A DNA stretch of 64,000 nucleotides from assembly GCA_910579495.1 (NCBI GenBank), contig CAJTVD010000001.1:53414-117413 (forward strand), read 5' to 3'. This DNA is from an uncultured Lachnospiraceae bacterium (GTDB taxonomy: Bacteria; Bacillota; Clostridia; Lachnospirales; Lachnospiraceae). Below are positions 44,707-53,608 of this stretch, in pieces. The notes below the pieces were generated by a model that saw only the letters and a list, made by a program, of their open reading frames with translations, was not told the origin of the DNA and did no database searches. Numbering within the stretch: the stretch's first letter is position 1; the number at the start of each line of letters is the position of its first letter. Both the position numbers and the translations under genes were made by a program.

Positions 44707-45336
44707 TTACAGCCAGCGGTTTATGATTTTATCACCATAAACCATTGCGGTCCCTATTCCCAAAGCCAGGTAAGGGCCAAGAGCAAAATACCTGCTTTTC
44801 CCCGCCAGCTTCACCAGCGGAAGCTGGCAGAGCAATCCCACTGCCGAGCCAATGAAAAGAGCCAGCAGGATTTTCCCACTCCCCAGGAAAAGTCCCCCGG
44901 CAGCCATCAGCTTGATATCCCCGCCCCCAATCCCGTCCCCTGTAAGGGCAAATATCGCCAAAAAAATTCCGCTTGCCGCAAATGCTCCCACCAAGTATTC
45001 CGCCAGGTTTCCATGGGAAAGATACACCCTTGCCGCCCCCAGAAGCCCAATCCCAAGATTGCATTCCAGAGGGATCTCAAATGCCCTGGCGTCCACCACA
45101 GCCACTGCCAGCAGCAGGGAGGCGCACAGACAGCACAGAAGGCTTTCCGCTCCCGTCCACCTTCCCTGGGACACCCACAGCCAGAGCAATCCATTGACTA
45201 TTCCAGTCATTTTATATTGGCTGAGGATTCCCCTTTTCCGCAAGGCCTCCCTGAGATATTTCTCCAGAAACCCTCCTGCTGCTATTCCGGAGAGAAAAAC
45301 TGTCAGGTACAGCGCTATTTTCCCTGCGAGAACCAT
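44707..45336 (-). CDS. Prepilin peptidase, A24 family (catalytic part only)
   Basis: 209 residues, about six to seven membrane segments. The two catalytic aspartates of A24 aspartic peptidases are visible: AVVDARAFEIP and GGGDIKLMAAG (GxGD). The N-terminal methyltransferase domain with its zinc cysteines, found in classic PilD/ComC, is largely missing, so it probably cleaves but does not methylate. Likely substrates are type IV pilin-like or competence pseudopilins; none are encoded in the window. It lies near dprA and comM, a competence-flavoured cluster. Confidence 0.85.
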   Translation of the reverse strand: MVLAGKIALYLTVFLSGIAAGGFLEKYLREALRKRGILSQYKMTGIVNGLLWLWVSQGRWTGAESLLCCLCASLLLAVAVVDARAFEIPLECNLGIGLLGAARVYLSHGNLAEYLVGAFAASGIFLAIFALTGDGIGGGDIKLMAAGGLFLGSGKILLALFIGSAVGLLCQLPLVKLAGKSRYFALGPYLALGIGTAMVYGDKIINRWL

Positions 45337-45347
45337 ATACGACCTGC

Positions 45348-45521
45348 TCAGTCAATAATCTCATATTGCATCCACTCATATTTGAGCTTGGTCCCTTCTG
45401 CCGCCTCAGGCGGCAGGAGCGCCCGCGCCACCAGCTTTAAATCATCACTTTCCTCATCTGTCCTTCTTAAATTCGCATAATCGCCGTCTATGCTGGCAAT
45501 CTCATAATAAAATACATTCAT
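45348..45521 (-). CDS. Small DUF3006-like protein
   Basis: 57 residues from ATG at 45521 with AAGGAAAGGA upstream. The pattern YYEIASIDGDYANLRR, then LLPPEAAEGTKLKYE, resembles DUF3006 (a short beta-barrel-like protein with GDYA and LP..A.EG). Acidic, no membrane segment. Function unknown. It has a likely extended -10 promoter of its own at 45553-45558 and is followed by the prepilin peptidase 11 bases later. Confidence 0.7.
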   Translation of the reverse strand: MNVFYYEIASIDGDYANLRRTDEESDDLKLVARALLPPEAAEGTKLKYEWMQYEIID

Positions 45522-45552
45522 TTTCTTTTTCCTTTCCTTATAGTTTGCTTTC

Positions 45553-45560
45553 AGTATAAC
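45553..45560 (-). promoter_or_regulatory. Extended -10 promoter of the DUF3006-like gene
   Basis: TGTTATACT on the minus strand gives TATACT (45553-45558) with the TG extension; no clear -35. It is about 32 bases upstream of the start. Confidence 0.5.
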
Positions 45561-45649
45561 ATACAAATGAAATGAATACCTACTCTTTCCTGCAGGTTCT
45601 CTCTTAATAATGTAAATAGGAAGAAATCATATCTATCAGTTCCCTGGCC

Positions 45650-46774
45650 TTACCCCTCTGCCACTTTGGCAAAATAAGTCCCTGATACCTGCCTGGCCCT
45701 TCCTTCCATACACAATCCTACCAGTTCCCCTAAAACATCCGGCAATTCTCTCCCTTCTCCCGCCCGGGCCATGGCCTCCATAATTTCAACTATGGATTTG
45801 GGCGCATAGTCCAGATATCTGATTGCCCCCATCCCCTGCTTTTTCCCGTCACCTATGCCCACACCTGCACACTCCCTGCTTCCCTTACCCAGTTCCTTTC
45901 TGTTGGTAAGAAGGGCGATCTCCGCGAGCAGGTCCTCCGGCGAAAGCGCAATGCCCGCTCCCTGCCGGACCAGCAGGTTACACCCGTCGCTTAATCTGTC
46001 TGTAAGCCGTCCAGGTACGGCATAAACATGCTTCCCTTGTTCCAACGCCATATCTACAGTAATCCATGTGCCGCTCTTTTGCCTGGCTTCCACCACCAAT
46101 ACCAGGTCAGAAAGCCCCGCCACAATACGGTTCCTCTCCGGGAACTGCTGTTTCGCCGGCTCCCTGCCTGGTGGGAATACAGATAAAATTCCGCCGCCGC
46201 TGTCTGCAATCTCCTGATACAGAGCCCTGTTAGAAGCCGGATAACAGATATCCACGCCACACCCAAGCACCCCATAGGTCCTGCCGCCGCTCCTTAAGGC
46301 CGCCCGCTGCCCGATCCCGTCGATTCCCCTTGCCATGCCGCTGATAACAGATACCCCCGCCCTGGCCAGCTTCCCGGCAAAGGCTTCCGCCATGTAACTG
46401 CCATACTCCGAACATTCCCTTGCCCCGATTACCGCCACTGCCGGGCGTCCTTCCCCTGGAAGAGCCCCTAAGCAATAAAGGGCATAAGGGGGATGGGCTA
46501 TTTTTCTCAGGCGGCCAGGGTATTCCTTATCCTCAATCGTATAAAAAGCGATATTTTTCTCCTGCATTTTCTCATAAGCCCTGGCAGGGTCAAAGGTTTT
46601 ATTAAATGCACTTATCCGTTCAATGGTTTTTTCTTTGATAACCTGCTTCTGCTCCTCTGGCGGTGCGCAGCATGCCCTTTGGGCGCTGCCAAAATAAGAC
46701 AGCAGCTTTTCTATGGTCCTGTCGCCCACTCCCGGCAGATTATGAAGCCAGAAACGGTACACTTTCTCTTCCAT
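45650..46774 (-). CDS. dprA: DNA processing protein DprA (Smf)
   Basis: 374 residues. An N-terminal SAM-like region (LHNLPGVGDRTIEKLLSYFG), the Rossmann-type domain with VAVIGARECSEYG, SGMARGIDGIGQRAAL, VLGCGVDICYPASNR and FPERNRIVAGLSD, and a C-terminal winged helix (about 315-370). DprA loads RecA on single-stranded DNA during transformation. GGAGGGGG precedes the ATG. It follows comM by 35 bases. Confidence 0.96.
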   Translation of the reverse strand: MEEKVYRFWLHNLPGVGDRTIEKLLSYFGSAQRACCAPPEEQKQVIKEKTIERISAFNKTFDPARAYEKMQEKNIAFYTIEDKEYPGRLRKIAHPPYALYCLGALPGEGRPAVAVIGARECSEYGSYMAEAFAGKLARAGVSVISGMARGIDGIGQRAALRSGGRTYGVLGCGVDICYPASNRALYQEIADSGGGILSVFPPGREPAKQQFPERNRIVAGLSDLVLVVEARQKSGTWITVDMALEQGKHVYAVPGRLTDRLSDGCNLLVRQGAGIALSPEDLLAEIALLTNRKELGKGSRECAGVGIGDGKKQGMGAIRYLDYAPKSIVEIMEAMARAGEGRELPDVLGELVGLCMEGRARQVSGTYFAKVAEG

Positions 46775-46809
46775 ATTTTAGGTCCCCCTCCTGCCCTTGT
46801 AATCCCGCT

Positions 46810-48354
46810 TTATTTTTCAAAATAATCTGCCGCCCGGTAGCAGGCTGCTTCTGCCAGGTGCTTTCCCTTTATCTGCGCGCTTTTGTCTAAATCCGCTATG
46901 GTTCTTGCCACTTTCAGCAGCTTATGGTATGCCCTTGCACTAAGGCTCAGGGAATGGAACATTTTTTCTGCCATCTTCTTTTCCTCAACTCCCAGAGGAC
47001 AGTATTTTTCCAGTTCCCCCGCCCCTAAATCAGAATTGAAACGGATGCCGGTTCCCCGGTAACGCTCCCCCTGCCTGGCGCGGGCAATCATTACCTTCTT
47101 CCCCATACTGGCGCTCCCCTCTCCCCGTTTTCCGGACTGGAGCTGGGAAAATTCCACCCTTGCCGCCTCCACGCAAAGGTCTATCCTGTCCAGGACCGGG
47201 CCTGACAGGCGGCTTAAATAGTTGTGCCGTTCATAAGGGGTACACCTGCACCTGTTTACATCCGGATAGTAGCCGCAGGGACAGGGGTTCATCGCCCCCA
47301 CCAGCATCACATCCGCCGGGAAGGTAAACGAATCCCTGCTGCGGGCAATATGGATCTCTTTATCCTCCAACGGCTGGCGCAGCAAATCCAGGGTCTGGCG
47401 TTTAAATTCTGTCAGCTCGTCCAGGAATAAAATGCCTCTGTGGGCAAGGCTGATTGCCCCCGGCCTTGGGATCCTCCCTCCCCCGGACAGGGCTTGGGGG
47501 GAAATGGTATGATGGGGGCTTAAAAAAGGACGTTCCCTGATCAGCCCCCTTTGCCCGGAAAGCCTGCCTGATATGCTGTAAATAGAGGAAACTTCCAGGC
47601 TCTCTTCCTCCGAAAGAGGTGGCAGAATGGTAGCAAGGCGCCTTGCAATCATGGTTTTTCCTGTACCAGGCGGCCCGGTGATCAACAGATGGTGGAACCC
47701 TGCGGCCGCAATTAAGGCCGCACGCTTTACGCCCTCCTGGCCCACAATTTCAGAAAAATCTTCCTGGAGCTGTTTCCCTTCCTCCCTCAATGCCCCAAAA
47801 TCCCCCTCCTTTCCGGTCTCTGCCAGGAAATTCCCCTGCTCCTTTGGGGAAAGTTTTAAATAGGCGATTGCCTGCCCCAGATTGGCAATCCCCACCGCCT
47901 TCATCCCAACAGCGGCGGCCTCCTTTACATTCTCCCTGGGTACAAGGCACCTGTTTATACCGTTTTTCACCGCATCTATGGCTATGGGGAGCACACCCCT
48001 TACCTTTTTCACCTCGCCGCTCAGCCCCAGCTCTCCCATTACCAGCATATCCCCGGCGCAGGCCGGCGGAAGCTGCCCCATTGCAATAAGCACTCCCACA
48101 GCAACAGGTAGGTCAAATCCGGTTCCCTCCTTCTTTAAATCCGCCGGGGAAAGGTTTACGGCAATATGCATGGGCGGCAGGCCAATCCCCACATTTTTCA
48201 GGGCAATCCTCACCCTTTCCCCGGATTCCTTCACCTCCCCGCCAGGACAGCCCACCATAACAAGGCAGGGCAGCCCGGAGGAAATGTCTACTTCCACATA
48301 AACCAGATGGCTTTCGCAGCCATAAATGGTTCCTGACAAAATTTTGCTAAACAA
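46810..48354 (-). CDS. comM: ComM/YifB family AAA+ Mg-chelatase-like protein
   Basis: 514 residues from TTG at 48354 (LFSKILSGTIYGCESHLVYV), the normal ComM N terminus, with GGGAGG 4 bases upstream. Domains: Lon-like N-terminal fold with VGLPDLA-type region (here GCPGGEVKESGERVRIAL), the AAA+ domain with GPPGTGKTMIARRL, DELTEFKR, and a C-terminal Mg-chelatase part with the zinc-ribbon-like NPCPCGYYPDVNRCRC. ComM is a branch-migration helicase that extends donor DNA in transformation. The frame stays open upstream to 48513 but that part is not ComM-like. Confidence 0.93.
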   Translation of the reverse strand: MFSKILSGTIYGCESHLVYVEVDISSGLPCLVMVGCPGGEVKESGERVRIALKNVGIGLPPMHIAVNLSPADLKKEGTGFDLPVAVGVLIAMGQLPPACAGDMLVMGELGLSGEVKKVRGVLPIAIDAVKNGINRCLVPRENVKEAAAVGMKAVGIANLGQAIAYLKLSPKEQGNFLAETGKEGDFGALREEGKQLQEDFSEIVGQEGVKRAALIAAAGFHHLLITGPPGTGKTMIARRLATILPPLSEEESLEVSSIYSISGRLSGQRGLIRERPFLSPHHTISPQALSGGGRIPRPGAISLAHRGILFLDELTEFKRQTLDLLRQPLEDKEIHIARSRDSFTFPADVMLVGAMNPCPCGYYPDVNRCRCTPYERHNYLSRLSGPVLDRIDLCVEAARVEFSQLQSGKRGEGSASMGKKVMIARARQGERYRGTGIRFNSDLGAGELEKYCPLGVEEKKMAEKMFHSLSLSARAYHKLLKVARTIADLDKSAQIKGKHLAEAACYRAADYFEK

Positions 48355-48540
48355 AATACCTCCCTTGGGAACAAAAACCTCTTCCCAGTACACTTCATCA
48401 CATTTGAGATTGCTTGTTTGAAATAACTGAAAAATACCTGAAATTTCACAGGGCAGCCCTAATGGCTCATCCCCGCAGAATGAAAGAAGATACAGCAACA
48501 CCGCATACTGCAAGAAGCAGTTCCCCTGGGGATGCAGCCT

Positions 48541-48591
48541 CTGTTTCTATAGCAGATGCCAAGGCTGGCCTGGTATCCGCTATAGAAACAG
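48541..48591 (-). repeat. Large imperfect hairpin in the comM leader
   Basis: Arms of 24-25 bases at 48541-48565 and 48568-48591. The outer 13 bases (CTGTTTCTATAGC) pair perfectly; the rest has one mismatch, one wobble and one bulge, with a 2-base loop. No T run follows on either strand. The whole region 48355-48691 (337 bases without a gene) also holds a short repeat ACTGC-AAGAA-GCAGT (48506-48520), a CCCCTGGGG palindrome, and a promoter. Confidence 0.75.
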
Positions 48592-48623
48592 GCTATAATA
48601 CCCTGTTGCTTTTGATATATTCT

Positions 48624-48652
48624 ACTGTACCGTAAAATTTGGAGAAAATCAA
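48624..48652 (-). promoter_or_regulatory. Candidate promoter of comM-dprA with long leader
   Basis: TTGATT (48647-48652), 17-base spacer, TACAGT (48624-48629) on the minus strand. Transcription would start near 48617, leaving a leader of about 260 bases including the large hairpin. Confidence 0.5.
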
Positions 48653-48691
48653 TAAAATTTTTATAATTATTTCTTATGTAATTGTGAATTT

Positions 48692-49732
48692 TTACTGTTT
48701 CATCTGTCTTTTCAGTTCCCCGAACCCATATTCCTTCACCACGTCCTCCCCCATAAAATGGCGTCTGTCCATGGTCTTCATAATATCGGTGATTTCCACA
48801 TCTTCATAAACGTACTGGTCACTGAAGTCAAGGATTGTGTTGTCACCAAAAACCAGCACAACAGGCCGCAGAAAATCCCTGAGGTTCTCTTCCAGGACCA
48901 GCCCCTTTTCCCCTGTGCTCAGCTCCACACAAACCCCTGGGCCTAAAATGCTGATGGAATGCACCAGCGCGGCAATGATATCTTCAGAGTAAAACTCCTC
49001 CTTGTCCATGAGATATTTTACGGCAATCACCGATGAGGCAGGAGCTTCCTTGTCAATGCTCATGGCAGTCATATCATCATATGCCTGGGCAACAGCAAGG
49101 ATCCTTGAGCCATTTTTCAGCCTGGCTGTGGTGTCTGCCCTCCCTTCCTCCACCCACTCGGCAATCTTAAGCGCCTGCTGGCAGTAACGGCGGACACCCG
49201 GGTAATATTCGTAGACCTGCTCTAAAATACTGTATTCCTTCATGTCACAGATTAAGGCAGCAGTAATGACATCGCGGCGTTCATCCAGTTTCAGGTTCAT
49301 CTGGCTTCCCATCATAGCGCACAAAATGGCCACATTTAAAGCATGTTTATAGACGTAGTCTTCCTTGCTCCTTAAATTCTGGACAAAATTAAGCCTTTCA
49401 TCCAGGCTGCCAAAACTCTTGTTAATGCTGGCTACCACTGCATCAAGCTTTGCCTTTTTGCCAGTGGCCAGAAGCATCTGCATAGCCTCTTTTATAGCGA
49501 AAACATTCACAACCTGGAACCGCTCAAATTCTATATCCGCTTTCGTCATAGGCGGCACAGGCTCCGCCGGTTCCAGGATAAATATGCCTATCAGCCCAAA
49601 ATTTTCAATACTCGTGATACCCTGTTGCGTAAGTTTGGAATCCCTTTCATAGAGCAGGACGCCGTCCCTGTTATAAATTGGCCTTGCAAGCCTCATACCC
49701 GCTTTTAAGTCTTCAGTCTTTTTAAATTGCAT
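48692..49732 (-). CDS. Degenerate HD-GYP-type protein
   Basis: 346 residues. The N terminus (LKAGMRLARPIYNRDGVLL) is the domain often found before HD-GYP. The central region keeps the HD-GYP layout: KHALNVAILCAMMG (His130), AALICDMKEY where the HD pair should be (Cys162-Asp163), and ILAVAQAYDDMTA (211-223). The HD histidine and the GYP motif are missing, so cyclic di-GMP hydrolysis is unlikely; binding or a structural role is possible. It has its own promoter (49787-49815). Shine-Dalgarno is GGAGGGATACGGGAGG, close to the ATG. Confidence 0.8.
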   Translation of the reverse strand: MQFKKTEDLKAGMRLARPIYNRDGVLLYERDSKLTQQGITSIENFGLIGIFILEPAEPVPPMTKADIEFERFQVVNVFAIKEAMQMLLATGKKAKLDAVVASINKSFGSLDERLNFVQNLRSKEDYVYKHALNVAILCAMMGSQMNLKLDERRDVITAALICDMKEYSILEQVYEYYPGVRRYCQQALKIAEWVEEGRADTTARLKNGSRILAVAQAYDDMTAMSIDKEAPASSVIAVKYLMDKEEFYSEDIIAALVHSISILGPGVCVELSTGEKGLVLEENLRDFLRPVVLVFGDNTILDFSDQYVYEDVEITDIMKTMDRRHFMGEDVVKEYGFGELKRQMKQ

Positions 49733-49786
49733 TCCTCCCGTATCCCTCCTAAACCCCTATCGCGCAAAATTCATAATCTTATTTTT

Positions 49787-49815
49787 ATTATAATGGATTC
49801 TTCATCTCTTTACAA
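49787..49815 (-). promoter_or_regulatory. Sigma-A promoter of the degenerate HD-GYP gene
   Basis: TTGTAA (49810-49815), 17-base spacer, TATAAT (49787-49792) on the minus strand, about 55 bases before the start. Confidence 0.82.
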
Positions 49816-49856
49816 CCAAAAAGTCTCCCATCCAAAGGCGAAACCCATCAGCCAGG

Positions 49857-51551
49857 CTAGGGCTGGCTTTTTATCAGGACTTCTTTCCCCTCAAAGGCAA
49901 AGCCATATTTCCGGATCCGCTCCCGGGGGATCCCCCTCCCCTCTAATTCCGCCCCGTATTGCTTCTCTTCTATCTGTCTCAGAGCCGCATCCGCAGTGTC
50001 CGCCAGGCTCCCCTCCTCCGACTGGTCCCTGACCTTGAATTCCATAATCACGGCATTGCACCCCACATCTTTCGGCTCCATCATCACGTCGTACCTCCCA
50101 AACCCGCTCTCACGGTTGGAAGTTATGGCATAGCGGCCTGACAGCTCCACAGATAGGCCCAGCACGAACCCGTGGTAGAAACGCTCCGGCTGCGCCTCCA
50201 TGGAGGGGTTCCTCCCGCTGTCAAAATAGCTGAACGTTGACAGCGCCACCCGGTTCATGTAGGCGTTCATGGACTTTACATCATCCTCCAGCAGCGCCCT
50301 GATAAAGCCGTTGTAGACCGTCCCCGTCCCCGCAAACCATTTCCGGACCATCTTACGGAACATCAGCTGCACCTCTTTGTTTGTCACCGACAGGGCATAC
50401 ACTTCCGCCCCTGTATCCTCGTTTAACGTACGGCTTTCCGCTTTCAGGTACCCGCTTGCCAGGAACAGGCTCCAGATGGCATTTTCATCCGAGCCCAGCT
50501 GGTCGAATACCACCTGCTCGTCGATCTCTTTGTGCAAGGCCCTGCCCTCCAGGAGGTTCTCCATGGATATTTTCACCTCACCGCTCCCCTCCCGGACCAG
50601 CCTGTCTACCAGGCCGTTGCTGCTGGTATTGGCCCAGTACGTGGACAGGCGCCCTGTTTTCAGGTAGTTTATCACCGACCATGGGTTATAGATGTCCCTG
50701 CATTTTCCGAAGGTGAACCCGTCGTACCAACTTTTCACCTCCCGGCGCTTATCCTGCATCCCATACTCACCCAGCGCAGCAAATACCTCACCCTCCGTGA
50801 AGCCAAAGCAGTCGGCATACATCTCAGAGGTTGATGTCACCACAGACAGATGGTTCAGGTCGGAAAATATGGATTCCTTGCCCACACGCGTGATCCCTGT
50901 CATCACTGCCCGCTCCAGGTACGGGTTCGTCTTGAAGGTGGCGTTGAACAGCCCCCTTATGAATTCCACCATTTCCTGCCAATAGCCATACACCCAGGCC
51001 TCCTGCAGGGGCGTATCGTATTCGTCCAGCAGGATGATTACTTTTTTCCCATAATAGCCTGATAAAAAACCTGATAGATTTTTCAAAGAATACGCCGCCT
51101 CAGAGTCCGTCATTTCTGCCAAAACCTTACGGAAAAGCTCTGCTTCCCCTTCCTTTAAGCTCCCCCCTGCCAGCAGGAAGCAGTACCTGCGGTACACTTC
51201 TTTGATAAGCATACAGATCTTTTCCCTTGCCAGGGGAAAAGTATTCGCCTTTACATCCGCAAAGCTTAAAAAGATTACCGGCCAGGTTCCCTGGAGCTCA
51301 CGGTATTCCTCCTCTTCCCATATGGACAGCCCTTCAAAGATCTCCCCCTGCCCGCCATACTCCACAGAGAAAAACCTTTCCAGCATATCCATGTTCAGGG
51401 TCTTCCCAAACCTCCGGGGGCGTGTAATCAAGGTTACATCATCCCTGTTCTCCCACCACTGCCTGATGAAGCCTGTCTTGTCTATATAAAAGCTGTTCCC
51501 CGTTATCAGCTTCTCAAAACTCTGGATCCCTATCCCTACGGTCCTTGCCAC
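49857..51551 (-). CDS. AAA-ATPase-like / PD-(D/E)XK nuclease-like protein, copy 1
   Basis: 564 residues from GTG at 51551, preceded by GGAGGG at about 9 bases and aligned with the start of the paralog at 53458. N-terminal AAA-ATPase_like domain (PF09820 type): unusual Walker A in RPRRFGKTLNMDML, Walker B ILLDEYDTPL, ERAVMTGITRV. C-terminal PDDEXK_9-type domain with ESGFGRYDVMMEP and AVIMEFKVRD, keeping D, E and K. Such pairs are common and often multicopy in gut Firmicutes and Bacteroidetes; function unknown. Silent positions look more G+C rich than in copy 2. Confidence 0.85.
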   Translation of the reverse strand: MARTVGIGIQSFEKLITGNSFYIDKTGFIRQWWENRDDVTLITRPRRFGKTLNMDMLERFFSVEYGGQGEIFEGLSIWEEEEYRELQGTWPVIFLSFADVKANTFPLAREKICMLIKEVYRRYCFLLAGGSLKEGEAELFRKVLAEMTDSEAAYSLKNLSGFLSGYYGKKVIILLDEYDTPLQEAWVYGYWQEMVEFIRGLFNATFKTNPYLERAVMTGITRVGKESIFSDLNHLSVVTSTSEMYADCFGFTEGEVFAALGEYGMQDKRREVKSWYDGFTFGKCRDIYNPWSVINYLKTGRLSTYWANTSSNGLVDRLVREGSGEVKISMENLLEGRALHKEIDEQVVFDQLGSDENAIWSLFLASGYLKAESRTLNEDTGAEVYALSVTNKEVQLMFRKMVRKWFAGTGTVYNGFIRALLEDDVKSMNAYMNRVALSTFSYFDSGRNPSMEAQPERFYHGFVLGLSVELSGRYAITSNRESGFGRYDVMMEPKDVGCNAVIMEFKVRDQSEEGSLADTADAALRQIEEKQYGAELEGRGIPRERIRKYGFAFEGKEVLIKSQP

Positions 51552-51711
51552 AGTAATCTGCCCTCCAATTCCCATAATTACCAAGTAACCTATCATAAAC
51601 CAACTTATCAATAAAGTCACCAATTTCCTTTGTCCAGGGTTTTTGACTAATAAATTCCGCTTCCTCCTTGGTTAATTGTGGCCATCCCTGAACGGATGTT
51701 TGTATTGACAT
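51514..51711 (-). CDS. Small protein overlapping the start of the AAA/PD-(D/E)XK gene
   Basis: 65 residues with AGGAGG exactly 8 bases before the ATG, 25 bases after the stop of copy 2. Its last 38 bases overlap the GTG start of copy 1 in another frame, a layout typical of translational coupling. It starts MSIQTSVQGWPQLTKEEAEF and has no membrane segment. Not recognised. It could be a true small partner, a leader peptide, or the remnant of a lost gene; the strong ribosome site argues for translation. Confidence 0.55.
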   Translation of the reverse strand: MSIQTSVQGWPQLTKEEAEFISQKPWTKEIGDFIDKLVYDRLLGNYGNWRADYCGKDRRDRDPEF

Positions 51712-51736
51712 GCAGAAATCCTCCTATATCCATATT

Positions 51737-53458
51737 CTAAATAATGGGTACACAATTCTGAAAAGAGAATATACTTTTTATCAGAACTTCTTTCCCTTCA
51801 AATGCAAAGCCATATATCCGGATTCGTTCACCAGGGAATCCCCTGCTCTCTAAATCTGCCTGGTACCGCTTTTCCTCAATCTGTTTCAGGGCTGCATCCG
51901 CAGTATCCTCCAACGATTTCTCCTCTCCAGAATCTCTGACCTTGAATTCCATGATTACAGCATTATCTACTCCGTTCTTCGGCTCCATCATCACATCATA
52001 CCTTCCGAAGCCGCTTTCACGATTGGAGATAATGATATAGCGGTCTGCCAGTTCCACAGACAGCCCCAGCACAAAGCCGTGGTAAAAGCGCTCTGGCTGT
52101 GTCTCCATGGAGGGATTCCTTCCATTGTCGAAGTAGCTGAATGTGGCCAGGGCCACACGGTTCATATAGGCGTTCATGGACTTAACGTCATCCTGCAAAA
52201 GTGCCCTGATAAAGCCGTTGTAGACCATTCCCGAACCAGAAAACCATTTCCGGATCAGCTTTCGGAACATACACTGCACCTCCTTATTTGTCAAGGCCAG
52301 CTCGTATAAATCAGCTCCTGTTTCCTCGTTTAATGTGCAACTTTCCGCTTTCAGGTATCCACTGGCCAGGAGCAGGCTCCATATTGCATTCTCATCTGCG
52401 TCCAGTTGGTCAAAGATAATCTGCTCGTCAATGTCTTTATACAAACGCTCTCCTTTCAGCAGATTCTCCATGGAGATTTTTATATCCGCACTTCCCTCCC
52501 GAATCAGCTTATCCACCAGGCCGTTGCTACTGGTATTAGCCCAGTAGGTTGCAAGCCTTTTTTTATCCAGATAATTGATGATTGACCATGGATTATAGAT
52601 ATCTTTCCTCTTTCCGAATGTAAAGCCGTCATACCAGTCTTTTACAGCCAGTCTGTTTTCGTACAGGCCACATTCCTGCAATGCCGCCCACACCTCTTCC
52701 TCTGCAAATCCGAAGCTGTCTTCATATTTCTCCGATGTAGCAGTCACTACTTCTATATTATTCAAATCCGAGAAAATGGATTCCTTGCTGACTCTCGTGA
52801 TTCCCGTCATGACCGCCCGCTCCAGATATGGATTCGTCTTAAATGTGGAATTGAACAGGCCTCTTATGAATTCCACCATCTCTTTCCAATAGCCGTATAC
52901 CCAGGCCTCCTGAAGAGGCGTATCGTACTCGTCCAACAGAATGACCACTTTTTTTCCATAGTAGCCCGAAAGATAACCCGACAGATTTTTTAAGGAATAT
53001 GCCACTTTCGAATCCGTCATTTCTGTCATGGCTTTACAGAAAAATGCCTTTTCGCTCTCCTTTAGGGATCCCTCTTCCAATAGATAATCATGCTTTCGGT
53101 ATACTTCCTCGATAAGCATGCAGATTTTTTCCCTTGCCAGGGCAAATGTGTTCGCCTTTACATCCGCGAAACTTAAGAAGACTACCGGCATACTTCCCTG
53201 AAGAGTCCGGTACTTCTCGTCCCTCCATATAGAAAGCCCCTCAAAAATCTCTCCCTGCCCTGCATATTCTACGGAAAGGAATCTTTCCAGCATATTAATG
53301 TTCAAGGTTTTCCCGAATCTGCGGGGGCGTGTAATCAAGGTTACATCGTCTCTATTTTCCCACCACTGTCTTATAAAACCTGTTTTATCCACATAGAAGC
53401 TGTTCTCCTTTATTATTTTTTCAAAGCTCTGGATTCCTATCCCTACAGTTCTTGCCAT
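51737..53458 (-). CDS. AAA-ATPase-like / PD-(D/E)XK nuclease-like protein, copy 2
   Basis: 573 residues, a close paralog of the 49857-51551 product over its whole length (by eye roughly 80 percent identical), with the same RPRRFGKT, ILLDEYDTPL, GFGRYDVMMEP and IMEFKVRD motifs. The C terminus is about 10 residues longer (IFSFQNCVPII). GGAGG lies 10 bases before the ATG. The silent sites are lower in G+C than in copy 1, so the duplication is not very recent or the copies have different histories. Confidence 0.87.
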   Translation of the reverse strand: MARTVGIGIQSFEKIIKENSFYVDKTGFIRQWWENRDDVTLITRPRRFGKTLNINMLERFLSVEYAGQGEIFEGLSIWRDEKYRTLQGSMPVVFLSFADVKANTFALAREKICMLIEEVYRKHDYLLEEGSLKESEKAFFCKAMTEMTDSKVAYSLKNLSGYLSGYYGKKVVILLDEYDTPLQEAWVYGYWKEMVEFIRGLFNSTFKTNPYLERAVMTGITRVSKESIFSDLNNIEVVTATSEKYEDSFGFAEEEVWAALQECGLYENRLAVKDWYDGFTFGKRKDIYNPWSIINYLDKKRLATYWANTSSNGLVDKLIREGSADIKISMENLLKGERLYKDIDEQIIFDQLDADENAIWSLLLASGYLKAESCTLNEETGADLYELALTNKEVQCMFRKLIRKWFSGSGMVYNGFIRALLQDDVKSMNAYMNRVALATFSYFDNGRNPSMETQPERFYHGFVLGLSVELADRYIIISNRESGFGRYDVMMEPKNGVDNAVIMEFKVRDSGEEKSLEDTADAALKQIEEKRYQADLESRGFPGERIRIYGFAFEGKEVLIKSIFSFQNCVPII

Positions 53459-53530
53459 AGCAATCTATCCTCCCTACTCTAAACATCCATACTATCACCC
53501 TATTCTATATCAAACGCAATATCATCCCTT

Positions 53531-53559
53531 CTTATACATGCTTCCCATATAACCTACAA
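53531..53559 (-). promoter_or_regulatory. Candidate promoter of the AAA tandem
   Basis: TTGTAG (53554-53559), 17-base spacer, TATAAG (53531-53536) on the minus strand, about 70 bases before the copy 2 start. Confidence 0.5.
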
Positions 53560-53608
53560 GATAATTACACAAAATTTCGTAGCATTTATACCATACCCAA
53601 ACAAAACA

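Noticed and set aside
48414..48635. 73-codon plus-strand frame in the comM leader
   Set aside because: Crosses the large hairpin, lacks a ribosome site and resembles no known protein.
49835..49876. Hairpin GCCAG-N7-CTGGC at the end of AAA copy 1
   Set aside because: The T run is on the plus strand, where no gene ends, so it is not a terminator for the minus-strand genes.
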